A DNA stretch of 64,000 bases from an uncultured Ilumatobacter sp. (GCA_905480335.1 CAJQPY010000030.1:1-64000); one strand, 5' to 3'. Shown: positions 1 through 8,501, numbered from the stretch's first letter. Program-made: numbers and translations. Notes: generated by a model not told the origin, from the letters alone.

Positions 1-828
1 AGCAACACCCAAGGCTTGGGCGCCAACTGCGGGGCGAGTCGCTTCGAAGGTTTGCATGGCCGCCTGGGCGTTACCGGGCTTGCCTTCGCGCACTCGGGCG
101 AGACGCTCGTCGAGCTTCTCCTTGCCGCCAAGCAAGCAGCGGCCCGGAACTCGAACGTCTTCCAGCACGACCTCGGCCGTGTGCGACGCCTTGATGCCGT
201 GCTTCTTGTACTTCTGACCCTGCGACAACCCCTTGGTCCCGGGCGGCACGACGAAGCTGGCATGGCCTTTCGAGCCGAGCTCAGGGTCCACCACCGCAAC
301 CACCACATGGATATCGGCGATGCCACCGTTGGTGATCCACGCCTTAGTGCCGTTGAGCACCCACTCGTCATTCTTCTGGTCGTACACGGCCGAGGTGCGG
401 TAGCCGCCGACGTCGGATCCGGCGTCGGGTTCGGAGGCGGCAAATGCACCGAGCGCAAGCTCACCCTTCTCATTTGCGTAGCACTGCGGCACCCACTCCA
501 TCAGTTGCTCGGGCGTGGCCGACGAAGCGATGCCGGCGGCCGCGAGGCCAGATCCCATAATTGCCATGCCGATACCTGCATCGCCCCAGAACAACTCCTC
601 GATCGCGATCGGCATCGAGAGGCCAGTCGGGTCGTTGAACATCGACTCAGCCATAAACTCCCAGCCATACAGGCCGATTTCGCGGGCCTGCTCCACGATC
701 GGAAACGGGAACTCCTCTCTCTCATCCCATTCCTCTGCGGCGGGTCGGACCACTTCTTCAGCGAAGCCGTGGACCCACTTCTGAAGGGTCAGCTGGTCTT
801 CGTTGAGGGCCATCGAAAAATCACTCAT
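1..828 (-). CDS. acyl-CoA dehydrogenase, 5' part (runs off the window)
   Basis: FAD enzyme that oxidises an acyl-CoA at the alpha-beta bond and passes electrons to an electron-transfer flavoprotein. The 276 codons present encode the N-terminal helical domain (about residues 1-120) and most of the middle beta domain. The family signature AFAASEPDAGSD is at residues 128-139 and WITNGG at 164-169. The C-terminal domain, with the usual catalytic Glu, lies beyond position 1, so the substrate class cannot be judged. The start is ATG at 828, although GGGGAG abuts it directly; a second in-frame ATG at 813 is possible. Two similar palindromes lie just upstream at 837-874 and may be operators. Transcription runs off the window edge, away from cysS. 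Confidence 0.9.
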   Translation of the reverse strand, partial: MSDFSMALNEDQLTLQKWVHGFAEEVVRPAAEEWDEREEFPFPIVEQAREIGLYGWEFMAESMFNDPTGLSMPIAIEELFWGDAGIGMAIMGSGLAAAGIASSATPEQLMEWVPQCYANEKGELALGAFAASEPDAGSDVGGYRTSAVYDQKNDEWVLNGTKAWITNGGIADIHVVVAVVDPELGSKGHASFVVPPGTKGLSQGQKYKKHGIKASHTAEVVLEDVRVPGRCLLGGKEKLDERLARVREGKPGNAQAAMQTFEATRPAVGAQALGVA

Positions 829-836
829 CTCCCCAA

Positions 837-874
837 GTTACCCGTCAGTAACACAGGTGTCTACCCGTTGGTAG
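837..874 (-). promoter_or_regulatory. paired palindromic operator-like sites before the acyl-CoA dehydrogenase gene
   Basis: Two copies of TACCCGTyrGTA lie 23 bases apart, at 839-850 (inside the palindrome GTTACCCGTCAGTAAC, 837-852) and 862-873 (inside CTACCCGTTGGTAG, 861-874). The spacing of about two helical turns and the dyad symmetry suit a TetR-type dimeric repressor controlling the acyl-CoA dehydrogenase. The regulator is not identified. Confidence 0.5.
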
Positions 875-952
875 TTCCCGGCCGTTTCGGGCTGTCCTCG
901 ACGTCGTACTCAGACGCAGTTCGAGCAGCTAACTCACGCAACCGGGTCACGG

Positions 953-2323
953 TCAGCGACGTACGGTCGTGCCGTCCTTGGTGGTCTCGACGTTCCAGCC
1001 ATCAGCCTGGAGTTCACTGCGGATTGCATCCGCTGCCACATAATCCCGGTCAGCACGCGCCTGGTCGAGAGCGGAGGCCTTGGCCAGCACGTCGTCAGAA
1101 GCATCGCTGCCACCAGCCGAGAGTTCGAGACCGAACGCCGAGCAGATCTCCATCACTGCACCAACGAGCGAGCCCGCCGCTGCTTCACCGGCATCGATCG
1201 CCGAGTTAGCTGCGCGCACCGTATCGAACACGAGCGCCATCGCCTTGGGTGTGTCGAGATCGTCCTCCATCGCAGCGCGAAACGCAGCGATGACGGCGGG
1301 GTCCGAATCACCGATGGCGACAGCAGCGGCGCGCGAGGCGAAAGCATCAAGCCCTGCGAGCGAAGCAACGGCCTGGTCGATCCCGGCCTGGCCCATCTTG
1401 ACCGGGCTGCGGTAGTGCGACTGCAGCAGCACGAGCCGGTAGGCCCTTGGGTCGTAATGCTCGATTAGGTCAAGCAGGTTCGACACGTTGCCAATCGACT
1501 TCGACATCTTCTCGCCCTCGGCATCGACCACAAACCCGTTGTGCATCCAATGGTGCGCGAACGTCTTCCCGAGTGCAACCGCCTGGGCCCGCTCGTTTTC
1601 ATGATGCGGGAAGCGCAGGTCCTGACCCCCACAGTGCAGATCGAAGCCCTCGCCCAGAAGGTCGAGACTCATCACGACACATTCGCTGTGCCAGCCTGGT
1701 CGACCCGCTCCCCACGGCGAAGGCCACGACGGGTCGCTCGCCGTTGGCTCGCAATGCGTGAACTTCCAGAGTACGAAGTCGGCGGGGTGTCGCTTCTGAG
1801 CCGCTCCGACCACCATGCGGTCGCCGCCTCCGGCTCGCATGTCCTCCAACGACTGAAACGCAAGCGCCCCGTAGTCATCCACCGACTCGACGTCCATGTA
1901 AACCCCGTCGTCGGTGACGTACGCAGCGTCGCGCTCGATTAGCGCACCAATCAGCTCGATCATCTGCTTCACGTACTCCGTCGCATGCGGGATGTCGGTC
2001 GGCCTTTGAACACCGATCCCATCCATCGCACGAAACCACATCGCTTCACACTCTGTGGTGATCTCATCCCACGGGCGATCCTCACGAGTCGCTCGCTCGA
2101 TGATCTTGTCCTCAATGTCAGTCACGTTCGACACGAGGCGGACGTCAAGCCCGGTCCACTCGAGATAGCGACGGAGGATGTCGTAGGTGAGCGTCGCCCG
2201 GCCGTGTCCCAGATGTGCCGGTCCGTACACGGTCGGCCCACACAGGTAGATGCTGACCTTGCCCGGCTCTCGCAGGGCTAGTTCACGCACGGAACGAGTC
2301 GCAGTGTCATACAAGTGCAGCAC
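953..2323 (-). CDS. cysS: cysteine--tRNA ligase
   Basis: Class I aminoacyl-tRNA synthetase that charges tRNA-Cys in the cytoplasm. It has the HIGH-type motif HLGH at residues 37-40 and KMSKS at 272-276. The zinc ligands of the CysS family can be placed at Cys28, Cys215, His240 and Glu244 (in CGPTVYG, HSEC and FPHHENE). At 456 residues it has the usual CysS length and keeps the C-terminal DALR-like region, so it is CysS rather than the shorter mycothiol ligase MshC. The start is GTG at 2323, giving the typical MLHLYDTATR N-terminus; longer in-frame starts upstream add unrelated residues. It is divergent from valS across a structured 543-base gap. Confidence 0.95.
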   Translation of the reverse strand: MLHLYDTATRSVRELALREPGKVSIYLCGPTVYGPAHLGHGRATLTYDILRRYLEWTGLDVRLVSNVTDIEDKIIERATREDRPWDEITTECEAMWFRAMDGIGVQRPTDIPHATEYVKQMIELIGALIERDAAYVTDDGVYMDVESVDDYGALAFQSLEDMRAGGGDRMVVGAAQKRHPADFVLWKFTHCEPTASDPSWPSPWGAGRPGWHSECVVMSLDLLGEGFDLHCGGQDLRFPHHENERAQAVALGKTFAHHWMHNGFVVDAEGEKMSKSIGNVSNLLDLIEHYDPRAYRLVLLQSHYRSPVKMGQAGIDQAVASLAGLDAFASRAAAVAIGDSDPAVIAAFRAAMEDDLDTPKAMALVFDTVRAANSAIDAGEAAAGSLVGAVMEICSAFGLELSAGGSDASDDVLAKASALDQARADRDYVAADAIRSELQADGWNVETTKDGTTVRR

Positions 2324-2382
2324 GGCCTGAAGTGTACGAGTCCTGCCCCAGGCGTTTGTGTTGCCGGCGGAAGCGAGCAAGG

Positions 2383-2419
2383 AGGGGGTGCGACCCCCTG
2401 CCCGGGTGTCACGCCGGGC
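2383..2419. repeat. two adjacent GC-rich hairpins
   Basis: The first is AGGGGGT-GCG-ACCCCCT (2383-2399, 7-bp perfect stem with 3-base loop). The second immediately follows: GCCCGG (2400-2405) pairs with CCGGGC (2414-2419) across an 8-base loop. They lie 60 bases upstream of the cysS start, in the cysS leader on the minus strand. Both are seen directly; the function is unknown. Confidence 0.55.
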
Positions 2420-2592
2420 GGGGCTACGGGGTTACGAAAGATACGAAAGAAGTCTGTGAGAACTGCACCAGCATTAACCAAGGCATCTACCACGAAGCGT
2501 CTCTGTGAGCGTGTGTGCCGGCGCCGTGTAGAACCAAGTCACCAAAACACAGAGGCCGCCGTCCTCAGGGCAACGACTTCTGTCTCGTATCT

Positions 2593-2687
2593 GAGGTGTG
2601 TTTGGCTCCATTTTTGCCCCGGTAGCGGAGCGTCCATCGTGGTGCTCCACACGCCGGACTCTCCGCTACTGGGTCCAACCACACCTC
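2593..2687 (+). repeat. long nested inverted repeat in the valS leader
   Basis: The outer arms GAGGTGTGTTTGG (2593-2605) and CCAACCACACCTC (2675-2687) pair with one mismatch. The inner arms 2619-2635 and 2656-2672 form a 17-base stem with one mismatch and one G-T wobble, capped by a short GTGG/CCAC hairpin. The whole folds as a roughly 95-nucleotide rod interrupted by an asymmetric internal loop holding a T5 run (2611-2615). It ends 180 bases before valS. It could be a leader RNA structure, a small RNA, or a remnant of a palindromic repeat element. Confidence 0.6.
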
Positions 2688-2866
2688 TCACTCGGATCCT
2701 GCAGTCAAACTCCGATGCTTCTCAGACCCTTTCACGGTCGCACTGAAACTGCTCAGAGGTGACCCTAGATCTCTTGCCTCTAAGATTTGTGGGTCGGGAC
2801 AGCCGGAATCGCAACACGAACGAATCGGGCTCTGCGCGCAACGCGGTCGGTAGCCTCGCGTGCGAT

Positions 2867-5419
2867 ATGGCGAACGTTCCGGACCGGCCGACACTCGACG
2901 GCATCGAAGACCACTGGGCAGCCCAGTGGGACGCCGATGGCACCTACCGATTCGATACGTCGGCGGTTCGAGCCGACGTGTTTTCGATCGATACCCCGCC
3001 GCCGACAGTCAGCGGTTCACTGCACATGGGGCACGTGTTCAGCTACACCCATACCGACTTGATCGCCCGCTACCAGCGGATGCGCGGCAAGCAGGTCTTT
3101 TACCCGATGGGCTGGGACGACAACGGTCTGCCGACTGAGCGACGAGTCCAGAACTTCTTCGGCGTGCGCTGCGATCCGCACGAGCAGTACGAGCAGCACT
3201 TCGAACCACCGTTCCGAGGCGATCCGCCCAAAAAACATCAGGCCGTCCCGATCTCTCGGCCCAACTTTCTCGAACTCTGCGACGAACTCGTCGAGATGGA
3301 CGAAAAGGTGTTCGAGGCGCTCTATCGGCGACTCGGGCTGAGCGTCGACTGGACCCAGCACTATGCGACTATTGACAAGCGCTCGCGGTGCGCCAGCCAG
3401 CGAGCCTTCCTGCGTAATGTCGAACGCGGCGAGGCGTACAGCCAGGAAGCGCCAACGTTGTGGGACATCGACTTCCGAACGGCGGTTGCTCAAGCCGAGA
3501 TGGAAGACCGCGAACGGCCGGGCGCATACCACAAAATCCCGTTCCAGAAGGCCGATGGATCTGGCCAGATTGAGATCGACACGACTCGTCCCGAACTCCT
3601 CGCTGCATGCGTCGCACTCGTCGCACACCCCGACGACGATCGCTTCACGAAGCACTTCGGCAGCAAGGTGATTGTGCCGCTCTACGGCCAAGAAGTCGAA
3701 ATTCGGGCACACGAGCTAGCCCAGCCGGACAAGGGCACTGGCATCGCCATGATCTGCACGTTCGGCGACACCACCGACGTCACCTGGTGGCGCGAGTTGC
3801 ATCTCGGCATGCGTGTGATCATCGGCCGCGACGGCCGCTTGCTGGCCGACGCACCGGACGATGTCGACCCCGATGCATATGCGCTGATTGCCGGCAAGTA
3901 CCCCAACCAGGCGCAGCGCGCCGTCGTCGATCAGTTGACCGAGCAGGGCCTGCTCATTGGTGAGCCCCGGCCACTGCAACATCCAGTCAAGTTCTACGAA
4001 CGCGGCGATCGCCCACTCGAAATCGTCACCTCGCGTCAGTGGTACATCCGCAACGGCGGCCGCGACACTGAATTACGGACCGCCCTCGTCGAGCGTGGAG
4101 ACCAGGTCACCTTCCATCCTGACCACATGCGTCACCGCTACGAGAACTGGGTCGAAGGCCTAAACGGGGACTGGCTGATCAGTCGCCAGCGGTTCTTCGG
4201 AGTGCCGGTACCGATCTGGTACTCCCTTGACGCCACAGGTGAGCCGCAGTACGACGAACCGTTGATTCCAAACGAAGATGTCCTGCCGATCGACCCGTCG
4301 ACCGATGTGCCCGACGGCTACACCGCCGGCCAGCGAGACACACCCGGCGGCTTCACGGGCGATCCCGACATCTTCGATACGTGGGCCACGTCGTCGCTCA
4401 CACCACTGATCGCCGGCCACTGGGAAGAGGACGATGGCCTGTTTGATCGAGTCTTCCCGTACGACATGCGGCCCCAGGGCCACGACATCATCCGCACCTG
4501 GCTGTTCTCGACCATCACCCGAAGCCACCATGAGTTCAATGTTGCACCGTGGACCCACGCGGCGCTTTCGGGCTGGATTCTCGACCCCGACCGCAAAAAG
4601 ATGTCGAAGTCAAAGGGCAACGTCGTCACACCGATGGACCTGTTCGACCAGTACGGCACCGATGCGGTCCGGTACTGGTCGGCATCAGGACGCCCTGGGG
4701 TCGACACGGCGTACTCGGAAGATCAGATGAAAGTCGGGCGCAAGCTCGCTAACAAGCTGCTCAATGTCAGCAAGTTTGTGCTGTCCTTCGGTGACGTCGA
4801 CATGAACGCGCCCGTCGTCGAGATCGTGACGGAGCCGATCGACAAGTCGATGCTGGCGAAGGTCGACGAGGTGATCGCCGAGGCGACAACTGGATTCGAC
4901 GCGTTCGATTACGCCCGTGGCCTCGAACGAACCGAGTCGTTCTTCTGGTGGTTCTGCGACAACTACGTGGAACTGGTAAAGAACCGCGCCTACGAGGCGA
5001 CAGGGCCGGAAGCAGCTGCCTCTGCGCGCTGCGCGCTACGCGAGGCACTGTCGTCGATCCAGCGGCTCCTCGCCCCGTTCCTCCCGTTCGCAACGGAAGA
5101 GGCGTGGAGCTGGTGGCACGACACGAGTATCCATGCTGCCAAATGGCCAACCCCATCGGCGCTCGGCGGAGACGCAACGTTGATCGATCCGACAATTGAG
5201 GCCCTGACTCTTATTAGGCGCGCTAAGTCGGAAGCCAAGGTGAGTCAGCGCGCCGACGTAAAGACCGTCAGTATCTCTGCACCGGCATTGATGCATGCGG
5301 CCCTGGGGGCCGGGCTCAGCGACCTCGCCGCCGCCGGAACGGTTGCCGATATCTCAATCGCAGCAACTGACACCGCAAACTTGCACTGCGACGTCACGAT
5401 CGCACCTGTCCACGACTGA
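2867..5419 (+). CDS. valS: valine--tRNA ligase, short form
   Basis: Class I synthetase that charges tRNA-Val, with an editing domain that removes mischarged threonine. HMGH is at residues 53-56 after GSL, and KKMSKSKGN lies near residue 578. At 850 residues it lacks the long C-terminal coiled-coil arm of typical bacterial ValS; the last 90 residues form an anticodon-domain end with beta-rich character. This matches the alternative short ValS type known from some actinobacteria and archaea. The ATG at 2867 was chosen because it gives the conserved N-terminus (ANVPDRPTLDGIE...W) and the longer in-frame extension upstream is unlike any ValS. The leader contains a long inverted repeat. Confidence 0.95.
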   Translation: MANVPDRPTLDGIEDHWAAQWDADGTYRFDTSAVRADVFSIDTPPPTVSGSLHMGHVFSYTHTDLIARYQRMRGKQVFYPMGWDDNGLPTERRVQNFFGVRCDPHEQYEQHFEPPFRGDPPKKHQAVPISRPNFLELCDELVEMDEKVFEALYRRLGLSVDWTQHYATIDKRSRCASQRAFLRNVERGEAYSQEAPTLWDIDFRTAVAQAEMEDRERPGAYHKIPFQKADGSGQIEIDTTRPELLAACVALVAHPDDDRFTKHFGSKVIVPLYGQEVEIRAHELAQPDKGTGIAMICTFGDTTDVTWWRELHLGMRVIIGRDGRLLADAPDDVDPDAYALIAGKYPNQAQRAVVDQLTEQGLLIGEPRPLQHPVKFYERGDRPLEIVTSRQWYIRNGGRDTELRTALVERGDQVTFHPDHMRHRYENWVEGLNGDWLISRQRFFGVPVPIWYSLDATGEPQYDEPLIPNEDVLPIDPSTDVPDGYTAGQRDTPGGFTGDPDIFDTWATSSLTPLIAGHWEEDDGLFDRVFPYDMRPQGHDIIRTWLFSTITRSHHEFNVAPWTHAALSGWILDPDRKKMSKSKGNVVTPMDLFDQYGTDAVRYWSASGRPGVDTAYSEDQMKVGRKLANKLLNVSKFVLSFGDVDMNAPVVEIVTEPIDKSMLAKVDEVIAEATTGFDAFDYARGLERTESFFWWFCDNYVELVKNRAYEATGPEAAASARCALREALSSIQRLLAPFLPFATEEAWSWWHDTSIHAAKWPTPSALGGDATLIDPTIEALTLIRRAKSEAKVSQRADVKTVSISAPALMHAALGAGLSDLAAAGTVADISIAATDTANLHCDVTIAPVHD

Positions 5420-5471
5420 CCATCTCGCCGCTCTCTGACCATCAGATTACCCTTATGTAGTTTGCGGTCCG

Positions 5472-5489
5472 GTAACGATCAGTAACGAT
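5472..5489 (+). promoter_or_regulatory. direct repeat GTAACGAT x2 before the L,D-transpeptidase gene
   Basis: GTAACGAT occurs at 5472-5479 and again at 5482-5489, a 10-base period, ending 16 bases before the start codon. The same-face, one-turn spacing is typical of tandem response-regulator binding. The motif loosely resembles the direct-repeat boxes reported for the actinobacterial cell-wall regulator MtrA, but that assignment is an inference. Confidence 0.4.
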
Positions 5490-5505
5490 TGCCGCTAACT
5501 TTCCA

Positions 5506-6249
5506 ATGATGCATGGCCGTGTTGGGAACCTTCAGCTGCAGATCGGGGCAGTGGTCGTCGCCATGTCGTCTGCACTGTCAGTGGGCACCATTGCCGCTGC
5601 CCTACCGTCCGACTCGGACCCCGGCGAAACGACGTCGGTTCCAGGCGACGAAACCCTGGAGCCCGACGACTCAACGTCGACGTCGAGCAACCCGACCACG
5701 ATTCCGACGACAACAGCGGCCTCCATATTTGAGCGCCCAGCGGACCGGGATCCGCTTGCGACCGGCTCACGGCCGGGTACGACTTTTCAGACCAAAACAC
5801 CTCCACCTCCGTCGACCACCACGACGGTGCCGTCCTGGGTGCTTCCGACCAACTCCGGCTCGGGTCGTCGCGCCGTCTACTCAAAGTCGCTTCAGCGCGT
5901 CTGGGCAGTTGACAGCAACGGCACCGTGCTCAAGACCCACCTGGTGTCGGGCAAACTGACGTGGTGCGACCCGCGCGTCGGTGAGTACCGCGTCTACTCC
6001 CGCTCGCGTTACACCAACTCCATTCAGAAGCCCAGTATCAAATGGGGCTACATGATCCGATTCGCGAAAGGTTGCGGAGGCGGCAACATCGGCTTTCACG
6101 AGATCCCCAAGCAGTACGGGGTTCCGCTGCAGTCGGTCTCGCAACTCGGCACGCCACTGTCGGCCGGCTGCGTCCGCCAAGGGCTCGACGATGCCAAGTG
6201 GATGTGGAACTGGGCTTGGAACGGCACCAAGGTCGTCGTCCTCCCCTGA
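5506..6249 (+). CDS. L,D-transpeptidase (YkuD fold), exported
   Basis: Extracytoplasmic cysteine transpeptidase that makes 3-3 crosslinks in peptidoglycan or anchors proteins to it. The N-terminus has a hydrophobic segment (about residues 10-32) serving as signal or anchor, then a Ser/Thr/Pro-rich wall-spanning linker (about 38-110), then the YkuD domain (about 120-247). The catalytic signature is present: His198 in GFHEIPK, and SAGC at 219-222 with nucleophile Cys222 in LSAGCVRQG. At 247 residues it is a small single-domain member without Ig-like domains. The start is ATG at 5506, with a second ATG directly after it. It is followed by an LCP-family gene, a sensible wall-assembly pairing. Confidence 0.9.
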   Translation: MMHGRVGNLQLQIGAVVVAMSSALSVGTIAAALPSDSDPGETTSVPGDETLEPDDSTSTSSNPTTIPTTTAASIFERPADRDPLATGSRPGTTFQTKTPPPPSTTTTVPSWVLPTNSGSGRRAVYSKSLQRVWAVDSNGTVLKTHLVSGKLTWCDPRVGEYRVYSRSRYTNSIQKPSIKWGYMIRFAKGCGGGNIGFHEIPKQYGVPLQSVSQLGTPLSAGCVRQGLDDAKWMWNWAWNGTKVVVLP

Positions 6250-6329
6250 ACCATAGGTGGCGATGATCGTGCGAGATCGTCCGCACGCCGAATGAGGTGG
6301 GCTTGGACTGGCTATCGTTCCCGTCGGTC

Positions 6330-7676
6330 ATGACAGCTGAACACACGCACGACGACAAGCGGCCACCGCTTCGACGCACCTGGCCGCAGCGACTCCTGAT
6401 CGCCGGTGTTGCCTGTACTGCGGCGGGTAGTTTCCTCGCAGCTGGTCTCGTCTGGGTCACCCAGCAACAGCTCGAGGACCGTCAACTAGTGGCACTCGAT
6501 CAAACAACCAGCGTCATCGCAGCCGAGTCGTCGGAGGGCTCCAGTTCGTCCGGTGGAGACGATGGAGCAGATATGTCAGAGCCCAATCCGGCCATCCCAG
6601 TCGAGACCTTTCCGGCCGCCGAACCCGATGCTCGCAACATCCTGATCACCGGCGCCGACAACAACGCCTGCCTTGACCCCGAGTCACGGTTCGCTCCGGC
6701 CTTCGGCGATCGCGAGGGTGCCGGCGAGCGCAGCGACACGATCATGATGTGGCGCGTCAACCCAGCGACCAGCCAGGTTGCCGTTCTGTCGTTCCCACGG
6801 GATCTGTGGCTGAAGATCGACGGTCGGTCAAGCAAAGGCCGGATTAACGAGGCTTACGAACGTGATAACCCACAGCGGCTGATCAACACAATCCGGCAAA
6901 ATTTCGGAATTGAGACCGATCACTTCATGCAAATCGACTTCTGCGCCTTCAAGGAACTCGTCGATGCGGTCGGTGGTGTCGCAGTTCCGTTCGAGACACC
7001 AGTTCGCGACGGCGCCACCGGGCTGATCGTCGATGAGGCTGGATGCTTCACGTTCAGCGGCGAACATGCCCTCGCCTACGTCCGCTCGAGAAAAATCGAG
7101 TTCCTGAACGAGGACGGTCGCTGGGAGCGGGATGGGACATCCGACCTGGGCCGCATCTCCCGCCAACAGGACTTCATCCGTCGTGTCGGTGACGAACTGC
7201 TGTCCAACGTCTTCTCACCATCGGTCGTCCGCACGCTCTTCGACGTAGGTAAGGACTACATCGTCACCGACAACGAGCTGACGCTCGACCAGATTCAACA
7301 GTACGCAGGCGTCCTGCAGGCCACCGACCCCGCCGACATCACGACCTATCAGATCGAAGCCCAGGGTACGACCATCCAGGGCAACTCGGTCCTCGAACCG
7401 CGGCTCGGTGGCAGCAACATGCAAGCTGTCCTGAAGTTGTTCCGCGGCGAAGTAACGCTGGCCGATCGGCCCGAACAGATCATTGATCTCGAGACAGAGT
7501 CCGACGACGTTGCTGCCCCTCGAACCACGGTGCCCGTCGTCGACCCTGATACGCCGACTACGACCGCCGACAGCGTTCCGACCACCGAACTCGTGCCGCT
7601 CGACACGCTTCCGGTGGTCGAGACCGTCGACATCGTCTACGGCGCTGTGCCCGACTCAAACATTTCCTGCACCTGA
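6330..7676 (+). CDS. LytR-CpsA-Psr (LCP) family wall glycopolymer ligase
   Basis: Membrane-anchored phosphotransferase that moves lipid-linked glycopolymers (in actinobacteria, arabinogalactan or similar) onto peptidoglycan. A single N-terminal membrane segment spans about residues 21-43. An acidic Ser/Gly-rich linker follows, and the LCP domain spans about 100-280. Family motifs visible include RSDTIMMWRVNP, LSFPRDLWLKI (Arg and Asp of the pyrophosphate site) and GRINEAY. The C-terminus is Thr/Pro-rich and low complexity. The start is ATG at 6330; an upstream GTG at 6297 adds only 11 residues. Its stop codon lies inside a hairpin shared with the convergent VWA gene. Confidence 0.9.
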   Translation: MTAEHTHDDKRPPLRRTWPQRLLIAGVACTAAGSFLAAGLVWVTQQQLEDRQLVALDQTTSVIAAESSEGSSSSGGDDGADMSEPNPAIPVETFPAAEPDARNILITGADNNACLDPESRFAPAFGDREGAGERSDTIMMWRVNPATSQVAVLSFPRDLWLKIDGRSSKGRINEAYERDNPQRLINTIRQNFGIETDHFMQIDFCAFKELVDAVGGVAVPFETPVRDGATGLIVDEAGCFTFSGEHALAYVRSRKIEFLNEDGRWERDGTSDLGRISRQQDFIRRVGDELLSNVFSPSVVRTLFDVGKDYIVTDNELTLDQIQQYAGVLQATDPADITTYQIEAQGTTIQGNSVLEPRLGGSNMQAVLKLFRGEVTLADRPEQIIDLETESDDVAAPRTTVPVVDPDTPTTTADSVPTTELVPLDTLPVVETVDIVYGAVPDSNISCT

Positions 7677-7692
7677 CCTGCTCGGTCAGGTG
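7670..7692. terminator. bidirectional hairpin overlapping two convergent stop codons
   Basis: CACCTGACC (7670-7678) pairs perfectly with GGTCAGGTG (7684-7692) around the loop TGCTC. The TGA of the LCP gene (7674-7676) and the stop of the VWA gene (7686-7688) both lie in the stem. There is no T-tract on either side. Confidence 0.5.
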
Positions 7693-8501
7693 TCAAGCAC
7701 GCGGGTGAGCGCTTCGGCTGTGTCCGACGGCCCAGCGACCGTGGTGAGGCGGGCACCGGTCATACGGGCCAGCAACTCTGCTTCCTCGCTGTCCGCGTCC
7801 GGGGCCACGATCACGAGTTCGTCCAGCCCAACGGCCGCACCGATGGCATCACCATCGACCGTCGCCCGACAATCGGAAAGCAGCACGGTGATTTTACGCT
7901 CAGCCGACGACCGGGACAGCTGTTCTCCTGCCGCCCTTAGCGCACCCGCGACGTCGGTCGTGCCGAACCCGCGAAGCGCGAGCACTGCATCAACGACCGC
8001 TTCGTTCGACTTTCCCGTGTCCTGAGACTTCGCTGCGACAACGTCCTTGCCGAACGACAGGACGGAGTAGTCGTCTGGTGCCCGCCACGCGACGGCTGAT
8101 GCCGCGACGGCGTTAGTCGCTAGGGATTTTCCAGCCATTGATCCGCTGCGGTCGACCAGCAAACAGATCGCCGTTGCAGGAGTCGACCAAGAACGCACTC
8201 GCAAGTCATCAGGATCGACGGCACTCCCCCGGCTGCGCGCTGTCAATACGGCGTCAAAGCTTGCGTCCAGATCAAGGTCACCACCATCGGGTCGGTAGCG
8301 CTGGGTCGTCAACTTGCCCGTCCCACGAGAGAGGGCCGGACCGCGCTTGGCGACGTCAAGGAATAGACGGCCCGCCAGGCGTCGCGCAAGTTCACGCAAT
8401 CGCTGATCGGTCGCACCCGTCAAGTCGGCGAGCATCGCGAGCATCTCGTCGGGATCGTCCTGCATCGCCTGTTCGACAGCGGCCTCGTCAATCTCGCCCA
8501 C
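7686..8501 (-). CDS. VWA-domain protein, partner of the MoxR ATPase
   Basis: Von Willebrand A domain protein likely to work as a metal-dependent adhesion partner of the adjacent MoxR ATPase in maturing an enzyme complex. The MIDAS motif DRSGS is at residues 117-121 of the 271-residue form. Downstream residues include GTTD and LLSD, matching the remaining MIDAS positions. The start is GTG at 8501, the only ATG/GTG/TTG available. The frame is open upstream to 8663 and encodes a charged, protein-like stretch, so the real start may be the CTG at 8624, which overlaps the moxR stop as CTGA. That would add 41 residues. Confidence 0.8.
   Translation of the reverse strand: MGEIDEAAVEQAMQDDPDEMLAMLADLTGATDQRLRELARRLAGRLFLDVAKRGPALSRGTGKLTTQRYRPDGGDLDLDASFDAVLTARSRGSAVDPDDLRVRSWSTPATAICLLVDRSGSMAGKSLATNAVAASAVAWRAPDDYSVLSFGKDVVAAKSQDTGKSNEAVVDAVLALRGFGTTDVAGALRAAGEQLSRSSAERKITVLLSDCRATVDGDAIGAAVGLDELVIVAPDADSEEAELLARMTGARLTTVAGPSDTAEALTRVLDT

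Larger units (their letters stand above)
2324..2866. other. divergent cysS-valS intergenic region, no gene seen
   Basis: A 543-base gap between the two divergent aminoacyl-tRNA synthetase genes. I see no coding frame with credible protein character, and no T-box consensus. It contains two adjacent GC-rich hairpins (2383-2419) and a long nested inverted repeat (2593-2687), both described separately. It must hold the promoters of cysS and valS, but no clear -35/-10 pair could be assigned. Confidence 0.6.

Noticed and set aside
953-2323. Mycothiol ligase MshC instead of CysS
   Set aside because: The length (456 aa), the N-terminus and the FPHHENE and C-terminal regions match CysS.
2324-2866. 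T-box riboswitch upstream of valS
   Set aside because: No T-box consensus or specifier-type stem I was recognised, and the inverted repeat does not form an antiterminator/terminator pair.
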